Below are positions 8,502 to 17,060 of a DNA stretch of 42,936 bases, piece by piece (position 1 is the first letter of the stretch; each line of letters opens with the position of its first letter). A program made the position numbers and the translations under genes. The stretch covers positions 1-42,936 of the forward strand of contig CAXXSP010000013.1 of NCBI GenBank assembly GCA_963676605.2. The letters run 5' to 3'. Below the pieces are notes generated by a model. The model was not told the origin of the DNA. It ran no database searches and saw nothing but the letters and a program-made list of their open reading frames with translations. Source of the stretch: SABI01 sp963676605 (GTDB lineage: Bacteria > Spirochaetota > Spirochaetia > Sphaerochaetales > Sphaerochaetaceae).

Positions 8502-9746
8502 ATGGAAACGAGAAGAGTCGTCGTTACCGGTATGGGCACTGTGAATCCCCTCGGTAAGAGAGTAGACGAATTCTGGCAGAACATCAAAAACGGTGTGAAT
8601 GGTGTCGGAGCCCTGACGAAATTCGACTGCAGTGAATATGCGACCAAGATCGCCGCGGAACTCAGGGACTTCAATCCGACTGACGTGCTTGATAAGAAAG
8701 AAGTGCGCTCGGGAGCGGACTTCACCGTCTTTGCGCTCTACAGTACCGCAGAAGCCATGGAGATGGCAGGACTGGCAGAGGGCGGGTATGACCCGGACAG
8801 AACCGGAGTCTATGTCGGTAACGGTATCGGCGGATTCGAAGTTGTCGAGGACAACATGGAGAAGCTGTTCAGCCGCGGCCCCAGAGCCGTCGCTCCCCTC
8901 ACCATTCCCAAGCTGATCACGAATGAGGCAGCCGGAAATATCTCAATCAAGTATAAGATCAACGGTCCCAGCGTGACCATCGCCACCGCCTGTGCCTCCG
9001 GTACCGATGCAATCGGCGCCGCCTTCCAGGCAGTGAAGTACGGCATGGTCGACACTGCGGTTGCAGCAGGTACCGAAGGTGCCATTACGAAGCTTGCGGT
9101 TTCAGGATTCAACAGAATCCAGGCTCTCTCGACGAACAACGAGAGTCCTGAGACAGCCTGTCGTCCCTTCGATGCCACCCGTGACGGATTCATCATCGGC
9201 GAAGGTGCGGGAACCCTGATCCTTGAGACCCTCGAGGGAGCCCTTGCACGCGGTGCGAAGATCTACGGAGAGATCCTCGGATACGGCATGACCAATGACG
9301 CGTATCACCTTACAGCTCCGGATCCGCAGGGTACAGGAGCCGCGAAGGCGATGAAGAAGGCGATTGAAGAAGCAGGACTGAAACCTGAAGATATCGACTA
9401 TATCAACGCTCACGGCACGAGCACACAGGCGAATGACGTGATGGAGACGAATGCGATCAAGAAAGTCTTCGGCGAGTATGCCTACAAGCTGAAGGTCTCT
9501 TCCACGAAGAGCATGACCGGACACCTCGTCGGTGCCGCTGGTGCAGTCGAGTCGATCATCTCCCTCCTTGCACTTCAGGATCAGTTCTATCCCCCGACGA
9601 TCAACTATCAGAATAAGGATGAGAACTGTGACCTCGACTATGTCCCGAACACGGGTGTCGAGGCCCCGATGCGTTACGCGCTGAGTGAGTCTCTCGGATT
9701 CGGCGGACATAACGGAGCACTTGTTTTCGCTCCCTACAAAGGATAG
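8502..9746 (+). CDS. fabF: Beta-ketoacyl-ACP synthase II
   Basis: Elongating condensing enzyme, 414 residues, with the KAS I/II triad Cys164 (TACASGTDA), His304 (NAHGTSTQAND) and His341 (KSMTGHLVGAAG). The C-terminus SLGFGGHNGALVF is typical. The start at 8502 follows AGGAGAGG. It is the only elongating ketoacyl synthase in the window; fabB cannot be excluded elsewhere, but the length and surrounding residues fit FabF better. It sits between fabG and fabZ with 12-14 bp gaps, so all six fab genes probably form one transcript. Confidence 0.96.
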   Translation: METRRVVVTGMGTVNPLGKRVDEFWQNIKNGVNGVGALTKFDCSEYATKIAAELRDFNPTDVLDKKEVRSGADFTVFALYSTAEAMEMAGLAEGGYDPDRTGVYVGNGIGGFEVVEDNMEKLFSRGPRAVAPLTIPKLITNEAAGNISIKYKINGPSVTIATACASGTDAIGAAFQAVKYGMVDTAVAAGTEGAITKLAVSGFNRIQALSTNNESPETACRPFDATRDGFIIGEGAGTLILETLEGALARGAKIYGEILGYGMTNDAYHLTAPDPQGTGAAKAMKKAIEEAGLKPEDIDYINAHGTSTQANDVMETNAIKKVFGEYAYKLKVSSTKSMTGHLVGAAGAVESIISLLALQDQFYPPTINYQNKDENCDLDYVPNTGVEAPMRYALSESLGFGGHNGALVFAPYKG

Positions 9747-9758
9747 GAGAAACAGAGT

Positions 9759-10187
9759 ATGGCAGAATACATGAGCGCCGAAGAGGCGTTGACACACAGA
9801 TACCCGTTCCTTTACCTCGATAAGCTTACCGAGGTAACCGAAGACTACGTTGTCGGGGAACGTCATTTCCCCGCCGATGAACCCTTCTTCCAGGGACACT
9901 TTCCCGACTATCCCGTAGTCCCGGGAGTCATTCTCATCGAGAGCATGGCACAGACCGGCGGAGCCGGCCTGAGACAGCTCGGGATTCTCGAAGCGGGAGC
10001 TTTCTTCGTTCTTGCAAGCGTCGAGAAGGCGAAGTTCCGCAATCAGGTGCGTCCCGGAGATACCATCGTCATGAAGGTGGAGAACGTGAGAGTCTCGAAA
10101 GCGATGATCCGCCAGAAGGGCGTGATCACGGTCGACGGGAAGGTTGCTGCAGAAGCGACATGGATGTGTATCGTAGGAAAGAAGTAG
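9759..10187 (+). CDS. fabZ: 3-hydroxyacyl-ACP dehydratase
   Basis: Hot-dog-fold dehydratase of 142 residues that converts 3-hydroxyacyl-ACP to trans-2-enoyl-ACP. The active-site His47 lies in FFQGHFPDYPVVPG and the Glu61 equivalent in LIESMAQTGG. The N-terminal THRYPFLYLDKL corresponds to the family's HRYPFL segment. Start ATG 9759 follows AGGAGA. There is no sign of the second domain of FabA. It supplies the substrate of the FabV enzyme encoded 9 bp downstream. Confidence 0.96.
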   Translation: MAEYMSAEEALTHRYPFLYLDKLTEVTEDYVVGERHFPADEPFFQGHFPDYPVVPGVILIESMAQTGGAGLRQLGILEAGAFFVLASVEKAKFRNQVRPGDTIVMKVENVRVSKAMIRQKGVITVDGKVAAEATWMCIVGKK

Positions 10188-10196
10188 GTATTAAGT

Positions 10197-11396
10197 ATGA
10201 TTATCAAAGAAAAGATCATGAGAAACGTATCCCTCACCGCACACCCGCAGGGGTGCGTGAGGCATGTTGCCGATCAGCTTGCTTACCTTGAAGGTAAGAA
10301 GGGCGAAATCGATGCCTCGGTTCTCCCCAAGAAGATTCTCGTCGTAGGCGGCTCCACCGGCTACGGCCTTTCCTCCCGTATGGTCCCTGCCGTCTACGCG
10401 GGCAGCGCTACACTGAATGTGAGCTTCGAAAGGGAACCGGCAGAGAAGAAGACCGCCACCCCCGGCTATTACATGAGTGAAGCCTTCGAACAGTGGGCTC
10501 ATCAGAAGGGAATCTGGGCGAAAAGCATCAATGGAGATGCCTTCTCCCACCCCGTGAAGAAGGAAGCTGCCGATATCATAGAAGCCGAGCTCGGACAGGT
10601 CGACCTGATCGTCTACTCTCTTGCTTCTCCCGTGCGCACCGATCCCGATACCGGTGATATGTACCGCTCGGTGATCAAACCTATCGGAGACCCGTACACA
10701 TCTCTTTCTCTCGATATGATGAAAGGTTCGATTGAGGAAGTCACGCTCGAAAGTGCTGATGAAGCGCAGATCGCCGACACCGTGAAGGTGATGGGCGGAG
10801 AAGACTGGAAACTCTGGATCTCCTACCTCAAGAAACGAAATCTCATCGCAGAGGGAGCAATCAGCGTCGCATACTCCTACATCGGACCCGAAGTGACCTT
10901 CCCGATGTACCGCAGCGGTACGATCGGACGGGCGAAGGAAGACCTGGAGAGAAGCGCTCACGAAATCACCGAAGAGCTCTCAGGATTGGGAGGAAAGGCG
11001 TTCGTCTCGGTCAACAAGGCACTTGTCACCCGGGCAAGCAGCGTTATTCCCGTTGTCCCCCTCTATATCTCCATCCTCTACAAGGTGATGAAGGAACGAG
11101 GCACCCATGAAGAGTGCACACAGCAGATCTTCCGTCTCTACAAGGACCGGCTCTACAGCGACGGACAGGTTCCTGTCGATGAGGAGGGAAGGATCCGTAT
11201 AGATGACCTCGAGATGGAACCCTCGGTTCAGAAAGAAGTCATGGTCCGCTGGGAACAGCAGAGTGAGGGTGAGGAGCTCAAGGGAGGAGACCTTGAGGGT
11301 TTCCGTTCTGAATACTCCCACATTCACGGCTTCGGCTTTGACGGGATCGACTACGAAGCTGATGTCGATCCGAGGGTCGTCACTTTTCAGGCGTAA
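10197..11396 (+). CDS. fabV: Trans-2-enoyl-ACP/CoA reductase, FabV/TER type
   Basis: A 399-residue NADH-dependent enoyl reductase of the large FabV/TER family, completing the elongation cycle. It has the nucleotide loop VGGSTGYGLSSRM (residues 50-62), SLASPVRTDPDTG, and the catalytic Tyr-x8-Lys pair at Tyr238 and Lys247 in MYRSGTIGRAK. Treponema denticola TER belongs to this family and acts on crotonyl-CoA, but the position at the end of a full fab operon argues for enoyl-ACP as substrate here. No fabI, fabK or fabL is in the window. The start is uncertain: ATG 10197 has only a weak GTAGG site, and ATG 10218 is an alternative. Confidence 0.93.
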   Translation: MIIKEKIMRNVSLTAHPQGCVRHVADQLAYLEGKKGEIDASVLPKKILVVGGSTGYGLSSRMVPAVYAGSATLNVSFEREPAEKKTATPGYYMSEAFEQWAHQKGIWAKSINGDAFSHPVKKEAADIIEAELGQVDLIVYSLASPVRTDPDTGDMYRSVIKPIGDPYTSLSLDMMKGSIEEVTLESADEAQIADTVKVMGGEDWKLWISYLKKRNLIAEGAISVAYSYIGPEVTFPMYRSGTIGRAKEDLERSAHEITEELSGLGGKAFVSVNKALVTRASSVIPVVPLYISILYKVMKERGTHEECTQQIFRLYKDRLYSDGQVPVDEEGRIRIDDLEMEPSVQKEVMVRWEQQSEGEELKGGDLEGFRSEYSHIHGFGFDGIDYEADVDPRVVTFQA

Positions 11397-11411
11397 GACA
11401 GCATTCAAAGC

Positions 11412-11440
11412 TTGCTAAACTACTAAACGCATGTTAACAT
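11412..11440 (+). promoter_or_regulatory. Candidate promoter of the radical SAM gene
   Basis: TTGCTA (11412-11417) and TAACAT (11435-11440) are separated by 17 bp. The -10 box ends 7 bp before the ATG at 11448, so transcription would begin at or next to the start codon; no ribosome-binding site is present. Confidence 0.45.
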
Positions 11441-11447
11441 ATCCAGT

Positions 11448-12602
11448 ATGGATATCAGAGACGCTCTGGGCATCCTTTCACGGGATGCCCAGTATGATCT
11501 TTCCTGCGCATGCGGCACGAAGGATCCAGCAGAACACCGAAAGAGAAAAGACAGCGAATCCTGGATCTATCCGGTCACGGTTGGAGAAGGGGGGAGCGGT
11601 ATCATGCTCAAGACCCTTCTGTCCAACAGCTGTACCGGTGACTGTCTGTACTGCCCCTTGAGGGAATCTCAGGATACCAGAAGAACCACCGTGCAGAGCG
11701 AGGCTCTCGCCCGCTTTTTCATGGACATGCTCAGAACCCGTCCTCTCATTGGAATCTTCCTCTCCAGCGGGGTGCTTTCCCATCCTGATTTCACGATGGA
11801 CCGGCTCATCTCGACTGCCGAGATTCTCAGGAAGAAATACCGGTACCGCGGTTACATACACACGAAAATCATTCCGGGGGCTTCAGATGAGGCGGTCAGG
11901 ACCGCTATGAAGTATTCCTCAGCTGTCTCGCTGAATATAGAGGCACCGGGGAAGGATCACTTCGCACACCTCTCTCATACCAAGAACTACAACGAAGATA
12001 TCATCGGCACGCTCAAACTGATCTCCCGCCTGAGTGCGAAGGGAGGTGAGTTCCCTAAGGTGCACACCACCAGTCAGTTCATTGTCGGGGCGAGTGACGA
12101 AAATGACCGGGAGATTCTCTCGTATACCCAGAACATGTACAGTAACCTGAACTTTGACAGGCTCTATTTCAGCGCGTATCAGGGAGGGCTGGGAGATCCT
12201 TCTATCCCGGGTGAGATCAGATACAGAAAAGCACTGGAGAAGGAGTTTTCGCTCTCCTGGGAGGAGCAGAGCCCGACTCTCATGAGGGAGCACCGCCTTT
12301 ACCAGGCAGACTATCTCTTCCGTCAGTACGGTTTCTCATTTTCCGATCTCTCCTTTCAGAGTGACGGCTCTCTCGATCTCTCGCGTGACCCGAAACAGAC
12401 CTGGGCGGATCTCAATCCCCAGTTCTTTCCTGTCTCCATGAAACGGGCATCGAAGAGTGACATCATGAGGGTTCCCGGTATCGGTCCGGTGACAGCAGGG
12501 AAGATTGTCTCTCTGAGAAAAGAGGGTACACTGACCGATCTTTCTCAGTTACCTCTCTCCCGTTCCGCGTTCAGGAAAGCCTTTCATTATATAACGCTTT
12601 AG
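11448..12602 (+). CDS. Putative DNA modification/repair radical SAM protein (UDG-linked type)
   Basis: A 384-residue radical SAM enzyme with the cluster cysteines in CTGDCLYC (Cys62, Cys66, Cys69; Cx3Cx2C) and a second short motif SCACG near residue 20. The C-terminal region has a helix-hairpin-helix at about 345-362 (RVPGIGPVTAGKIVSLR) suited to DNA binding. This arrangement matches the family annotated as putative DNA modification/repair radical SAM protein, usually encoded next to a uracil-DNA-glycosylase-related partner. No such partner is adjacent here, so it is an orphan copy or the partner is elsewhere. The reaction is unknown. The start has no ribosome site but a promoter just upstream, suggesting a leaderless or nearly leaderless message. 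Confidence 0.85.
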   Translation: MDIRDALGILSRDAQYDLSCACGTKDPAEHRKRKDSESWIYPVTVGEGGSGIMLKTLLSNSCTGDCLYCPLRESQDTRRTTVQSEALARFFMDMLRTRPLIGIFLSSGVLSHPDFTMDRLISTAEILRKKYRYRGYIHTKIIPGASDEAVRTAMKYSSAVSLNIEAPGKDHFAHLSHTKNYNEDIIGTLKLISRLSAKGGEFPKVHTTSQFIVGASDENDREILSYTQNMYSNLNFDRLYFSAYQGGLGDPSIPGEIRYRKALEKEFSLSWEEQSPTLMREHRLYQADYLFRQYGFSFSDLSFQSDGSLDLSRDPKQTWADLNPQFFPVSMKRASKSDIMRVPGIGPVTAGKIVSLRKEGTLTDLSQLPLSRSAFRKAFHYITL

Positions 12603-12643
12603 GTATCCAATGATGATAAATATGTGAAAAATGTATGAGAAAA

Positions 12644-12662
12644 CTGAGAAAACACTTCTCAG
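12644..12662 (+). other. Hairpin in the leader of the Na/Pi transporter gene
   Basis: CTGAGAA and TTCTCAG form a 7-bp stem with loop AACAC, 52 bp before the start at 12715. A T6 run lies 20 bp further on. It could end transcription from the radical SAM gene or shape the transporter leader; neither is certain. Confidence 0.35.
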
Positions 12663-12714
12663 AGCGTTCTCACTCTGTTACATTTTTTCTAGATATTTTT
12701 CTCAAGGAGTACCC

Positions 12715-14385
12715 ATGGTGTATTCAACTCTTATGATTATCGGGAGTCTCGGTCTCTTCCTCTTCGGAATGAAAACGATGAGTGACGGCATACAGAAAGC
12801 CGCAGGAGACCGTCTCCACTCCATACTGAACTTTATGACAGGGAACAGGGTGATGGCGGTCCTGACGGGCTTTTCCATCACCGCGATCGTCCAGTCCTCC
12901 TCGGCCTCGACGGTCATGGTCGTATCCTTCGTCAACGCGGGACTTCTTTCCCTCTCCCAGGCCATCGGGGTCATCATGGGAGCGAATATCGGTACGACGG
13001 TAACCGGCTGGATAGTCGCGATTCTCGGATTCAAGGTGAAGATGTCGGCCCTCGCACTTCCCGCCATCGGAATCGGCTTCATCCTGATCCTGGTAAAGAG
13101 ACTCAATAAACAGGATCTGGGACAGACCCTCATCGGGTTCGGACTCCTGTTCATGGGACTCGACTACCTCAAGGGTTCAGTCCCTGATATTTCCTCTCAC
13201 CCCGAGATCCTTCAGTTTGTCGCTCAGCTTACCGGCCACGGAATTCTCAGTTTCTTCCTGTTTGTCCTCATAGGTACCGTACTGACCATTATCGTACAGT
13301 CCTCATCGGCAGCCATGGCGATCACACTCACCATGGCCTATGCAGGCTGGATCGATTTTCCGACTGCGGCATCAATCGTTCTCGGTGAGAATATCGGAAC
13401 GACTGTGACCGCGTATCTCGCCTCGATCGGCACCAGTGTCAATGCCCGAAGAGCCAGCAGGGCTCACACCCTGTTCAACCTCTTCGGTGTTGTCTGGATG
13501 GCGTTCCTCTTCACCCCCTTCCTCCACCTGGTTGATATCCTCGTCCCGGGTGCAATCTTCGGATCAGCCGCCGACTCGACAATCCTTCCCGCTCACCTGG
13601 CGATGTTCCACACCCTGTTCAATATCCTGAACACGTTCATCTGTATCTTCTTCGTACCCCAGTTTGCTTCTATCGTGAAAAAGCTGGTACCGGATGATCC
13701 CTCGGCTCCCGAGTCGTATTCTCTCAAGTACATCAGCGCCTCTATTCAGGATACACCGGAACTCTATCTCCTCACCGTGAAGAGAGAACTCAACAAGATG
13801 GCCGATATCGTCTGTGACATGTTCAGCGGCTTCTGGGATATCTTCTCCAACCCGGATAAGAAGATGGGCAATGAGGTGGAAGAGTACAAGAGGATGGAAG
13901 ACCTGACTGACAAGATGCAGGTGGAGATCACAAGGTTTCTCTCACAGTGCTCAATGGACAATATGAACAAGGTCAGTGCCTCGAACGTCTATTCGATGAT
14001 GAGAATCACGAATGAGCTGGAGAGTGTCGGTGACAGCTGTTTCAACCTGATTATCCTGTGCGAAAGACGCTATAAGAACAAAATCGATTTTGATGCTGAG
14101 ACGCTTGAGCAGCTCACTCCGTATATCGCACTGGTCACCCGGTTCATCGGGTTCATCAAGAGCCACCTGAACGAACACGTGGACTCTGAGAATATGGCGG
14201 TTGCAGTGCGGATCGAGACAGAGATCAACCTGATGAGAAGAACTCTGAGAGACTCTGCCTCTGATAAGATGCAGAGTGGAGGTGATGTCACCGGAGGTCT
14301 CATGTATATCGACATCGTACGTCACGTAGAGCAGATCGGTGACCACTGCATGAATATCACGCAGTCACTCGAGCAGATCCGCTGA
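12715..14385 (+). CDS. Na/Pi cotransporter family protein with PhoU-like C-terminal domain
   Basis: Membrane protein of 556 residues. The N-terminal ~340 residues are hydrophobic helices with the duplicated signature of the NptA/YjbB (SLC34-like) family: VQSSSAS with GANIGTTVT in the first repeat and VQSSSAA with GENIGTTVT in the second. The C-terminal ~200 residues form a cytoplasmic helical PhoU-like domain (MADIVCDMFSGF ... DIVRHVEQIGDHCMNI). It probably imports or exports phosphate with sodium, with the PhoU part regulating flux. Start chosen at ATG 12715, which follows AAGGAG by 5 bp; the ATG at 12631 would add a charged leader without a ribosome site. No pst or pho genes are nearby. An intrinsic terminator follows. 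Confidence 0.9.
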   Translation: MVYSTLMIIGSLGLFLFGMKTMSDGIQKAAGDRLHSILNFMTGNRVMAVLTGFSITAIVQSSSASTVMVVSFVNAGLLSLSQAIGVIMGANIGTTVTGWIVAILGFKVKMSALALPAIGIGFILILVKRLNKQDLGQTLIGFGLLFMGLDYLKGSVPDISSHPEILQFVAQLTGHGILSFFLFVLIGTVLTIIVQSSSAAMAITLTMAYAGWIDFPTAASIVLGENIGTTVTAYLASIGTSVNARRASRAHTLFNLFGVVWMAFLFTPFLHLVDILVPGAIFGSAADSTILPAHLAMFHTLFNILNTFICIFFVPQFASIVKKLVPDDPSAPESYSLKYISASIQDTPELYLLTVKRELNKMADIVCDMFSGFWDIFSNPDKKMGNEVEEYKRMEDLTDKMQVEITRFLSQCSMDNMNKVSASNVYSMMRITNELESVGDSCFNLIILCERRYKNKIDFDAETLEQLTPYIALVTRFIGFIKSHLNEHVDSENMAVAVRIETEINLMRRTLRDSASDKMQSGGDVTGGLMYIDIVRHVEQIGDHCMNITQSLEQIR

Positions 14386-14420
14386 TACCTCAGCTGTCTG
14401 ACTTGTAGATATCACAAACC

Positions 14421-14452
14421 AGAGGGGAGCTCAAGAGGCTCTCCTCTTTTTT
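14421..14452 (+). terminator. Intrinsic terminator after the Na/Pi transporter gene
   Basis: AGAGGGGAGC pairs with GCTCTCCTCT (one G-T pair) and is followed by six T. Confidence 0.8.
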
Positions 14453-14506
14453 CGGGTGCTCATTTCCTCACTATCGCTTATACTGAAGATCAGAAGGAGA
14501 AGAGTA

Positions 14507-15571
14507 ATGCGTTTCATCTGTACACAGTGTGACCGGGAATATCCTGAAGATACCTCTGCCTATCAGTGCGAATGCGGAGGACTGCTCTCCTGTGCCTACG
14601 AGCATGAAGGAACAGACAGGAATGAGTGGAGTTTGTGGAGGTACGGTTCCGTCCTTCCTCCCTTCTCTGACAGCCTGATCTCCTCTGTCTCGATGGGTGA
14701 GGGGGCAACCCCGCTCTTCAGTCTTGAAGAGAATCTCCTCGCGAAGGGTGAGTACTATATGCCGACCCTCAGCTTCAAGGACAGGGGTGCTGTGATGCTC
14801 GCTTCCCACATGAAAGCGATAGGGGTCAGAGAGTGCGCCATAGACAGCAGCGGAAACGCCGCGACAGCTGTCGCAGCCTATTGCGCACGCTCGTCCATCT
14901 CCTGTGAGGTATTTGTGCCTGCTGCCACAGGCAGGAAGAAAGTAGAGCAGATAGCGATGTACGGGGCACAGATTCATCTCATCGAGGGCTCTCGTGAAGC
15001 AAGTGGGAAAGCTGTGAGAGAGTTCGTACAGGAGAGTGGAGCCTACTATGCCTCCCACATCTATAATCCTCTGTTCTTCGAAGGAACGAAGACCTACCTG
15101 TACGAGATACGTGAGCAGCTGGGAGGTTCCCTCCCTGATATACTCATCGTTCCGGTGGGGAACGGCACACTGCTTACGGGAGTCTATCTCGCCCTCCGGG
15201 AGATGCACGTACAGAAGGTTCCTCTCATTGTTGCTGTTCAGGCTTCAGCCTGCGCTCCTCTCTCCTCTGCATATAACGGGACCTCTTCTTCCTCCGTCTC
15301 TCCGACTCTGGCCGAAGGGATCGCGATAGCGGAGCCTGCACGACTGAATGCTCTTGTGAACATACTTCAGGAGCTCAAAGGACTCTGCCTTGAAGTGAGT
15401 GAACAGGAGATAGAATCCGCCCATACGGATCTGGCAGCCCGGGGAATGTCAGTCGAATTCACCAGCGCAGTCAACTATGCAGGCTACAGGAAGCTTGTGA
15501 GGGAGTATCCTGAGCTGGGTGGAAAGAAGAGTGTTCTTCCCCTCTGCGGAGCAGGCTTGAAGAGTCTGTAA
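14507..15571 (+). CDS. thrC: Threonine-synthase-like PLP enzyme
   Basis: A 354-residue fold-type II PLP enzyme. The N-terminus has a zinc-ribbon-like pair of cysteine motifs (CTQC at 5-8, CEC at 21-23), followed by GEGATPL and the PLP lysine Lys91 in LSFKDRGA. SSGNAATAVAAYC binds the substrate carboxylate and VPVGNGTLLTGV the cofactor phosphate. This layout is that of short threonine synthases (O-phosphohomoserine to threonine); related threonine-synthase-like enzymes of unknown substrate share it. ATG 14507 follows AAGGAG; ATG 14456 lies at the end of the preceding terminator and is rejected. No hom or thrB gene is adjacent, so the gene name is tentative. Confidence 0.82.
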   Translation: MRFICTQCDREYPEDTSAYQCECGGLLSCAYEHEGTDRNEWSLWRYGSVLPPFSDSLISSVSMGEGATPLFSLEENLLAKGEYYMPTLSFKDRGAVMLASHMKAIGVRECAIDSSGNAATAVAAYCARSSISCEVFVPAATGRKKVEQIAMYGAQIHLIEGSREASGKAVREFVQESGAYYASHIYNPLFFEGTKTYLYEIREQLGGSLPDILIVPVGNGTLLTGVYLALREMHVQKVPLIVAVQASACAPLSSAYNGTSSSSVSPTLAEGIAIAEPARLNALVNILQELKGLCLEVSEQEIESAHTDLAARGMSVEFTSAVNYAGYRKLVREYPELGGKKSVLPLCGAGLKSL

Positions 15572-15599
15572 ATCTCTCCCCGTCGCGTGGTATGTTCTC

Positions 15600-16940
15600 T
15601 CAATCCTTCGTGTAGAGATTGTGCGGAGGGAAGGGGATGATGAAAAGCCCGGTGAGAAGAATGACAGAAATGCCTACTCCTACGATACCGCTCATCTGAT
15701 AGGAACCTGTTGCTCCCTTGATGATGCTGAACAGCCATGGACCAACAGCGCTGCCCGCAACAACGACAGAGGTCGCCAGTCCCGTGATCGCCCCGATATG
15801 TTCCGTCCCGTACAGCTTCGGGAAGGTGACGGCAAGAAGGGTTCCGAAGAAGCCGCTTGCCATACCGAACGATGCGATCATGAGAGGGATGCCTACGGGA
15901 GTATCGATGACGAACATCGAGAGGGATGCAAGGATGTTCGAAAGGCCGAAGAGTCTGAACAGGTGCGTCAGCTGAATCCTGTCGCTTGCATAGGAACTGA
16001 AGAAACTACCCGCTATCGAGACGACGGCAATGGGTAGGAAGATTGACACCGCTTCGGCTGCGTCCGCACCCTGGTCAGCGAATATGGAAACGACGTGGAA
16101 GGTAAACCCTGTATTGAAGAGGGAGAAGAAGCCGAAGCTTCCTACGAGGATCCAGTAGAGAGGGCGTTTTCTCACTTCACCTACTGTAAGCTGCAGGCCT
16201 GTATCGACCACCTCCCTTTTTTTCTTTCTCCTTACTTCGATGCCCTGCTCCATCTCAAGTGAACAGGACGCAGGGTCCTTGCGGTACAGAAGGAGAGACA
16301 AGGGGAGGAAGATAAGCAGGAGCAGGAGGGCCATCGCAATAAAGGCTCCTCCTGCCGTGAAGCGGTCGATCATTCCCTGAAGGACACGGGGAGCGTAGGA
16401 GAAGGTGAAAGAGGTAATCACTCCGAGTATCCCTGAAGTGATTCCCCTGTGGGTGCTGAACCACCGGGCAAGTGTTGCACGGGAGACCATCGTAATGGCT
16501 CCCTGTCCGCTCATGCGGATACCGAAGAACCCGAAGGTCATCAGGATGAGGGCTGCTATGGAGCTCCCGCTGCCCGTAATCTGTGTGAGTGCGGCGAGGA
16601 TCCGGTCGCTGAAAGCCAGGTAGATAAGAAAGAGAGCGAGGATTCCTGTTGCAAGGGCCGAGGTCACTCTCGGTCCCTTCCTGTCGTAGAAGAGGCCGGT
16701 GAACGGGGCGACGAAACTGCTCGCGAGTGTTCCTATCATGTAGGCTGTACTTATCTGTATTCTCGAGATATCAAGCGAGGCGATGAAGTGATCGGTGAAG
16801 ACCGAGACGCCCATCGTCTGCCCGGGAATGCTTGCAATGATCCCAAGTGAGGAAATGAATAGGATGACAAACCCGTAGTAAAACGGTAACCGGTTTATAG
16901 CGAAGCGGCTCCCGCTCCTGCGGAAGGGTATATATTTCAT
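15600..16940 (-). CDS. MFS transporter (oxalate/formate antiporter-like)
   Basis: About 446 residues with 12 predicted membrane helices in two sets of six, separated by a charged cytoplasmic loop (EVRRKKKREVVD) near residue 230. The loop after helix 2 reads GLFYDRKGPR, the family's G-x3-D-R-x-G-R/K motif. Overall pattern is like oxalate:formate antiporters and other monocarboxylate MFS members, but the substrate is unknown. The start is probably ATG 16940 (MKYIPFRR), which lacks a strong ribosome site; the ATG at 17024 would add 28 residues unlike the family. It lies 120 bp downstream of the iron permease on the same strand and may be co-transcribed, with a hairpin between them. Confidence 0.8.
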   Translation of the reverse strand: MKYIPFRRSGSRFAINRLPFYYGFVILFISSLGIIASIPGQTMGVSVFTDHFIASLDISRIQISTAYMIGTLASSFVAPFTGLFYDRKGPRVTSALATGILALFLIYLAFSDRILAALTQITGSGSSIAALILMTFGFFGIRMSGQGAITMVSRATLARWFSTHRGITSGILGVITSFTFSYAPRVLQGMIDRFTAGGAFIAMALLLLLIFLPLSLLLYRKDPASCSLEMEQGIEVRRKKKREVVDTGLQLTVGEVRKRPLYWILVGSFGFFSLFNTGFTFHVVSIFADQGADAAEAVSIFLPIAVVSIAGSFFSSYASDRIQLTHLFRLFGLSNILASLSMFVIDTPVGIPLMIASFGMASGFFGTLLAVTFPKLYGTEHIGAITGLATSVVVAGSAVGPWLFSIIKGATGSYQMSGIVGVGISVILLTGLFIIPFPPHNLYTKD

Positions 16941-17004
16941 AGTGCTTTTACGTCCGTATGTGAGGAATACCCATGATGATTGCATGAATCGGGAGAAGAA
17001 GCAA

Positions 17005-17041
17005 GGAGGGGATGAAACGAACATGAACGAATGTCCCCTCC
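17005..17041 (-). other. Hairpin between the iron permease and MFS genes
   Basis: GGAGGGGA and TCCCCTCC are perfectly complementary with a 21-base loop, 20 bp after the permease stop. No T run follows on the minus strand, so it may protect the upstream message or attenuate rather than terminate. Confidence 0.4.
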
Positions 17042-17060
17042 CTGTAACAGCAGGAGTATC

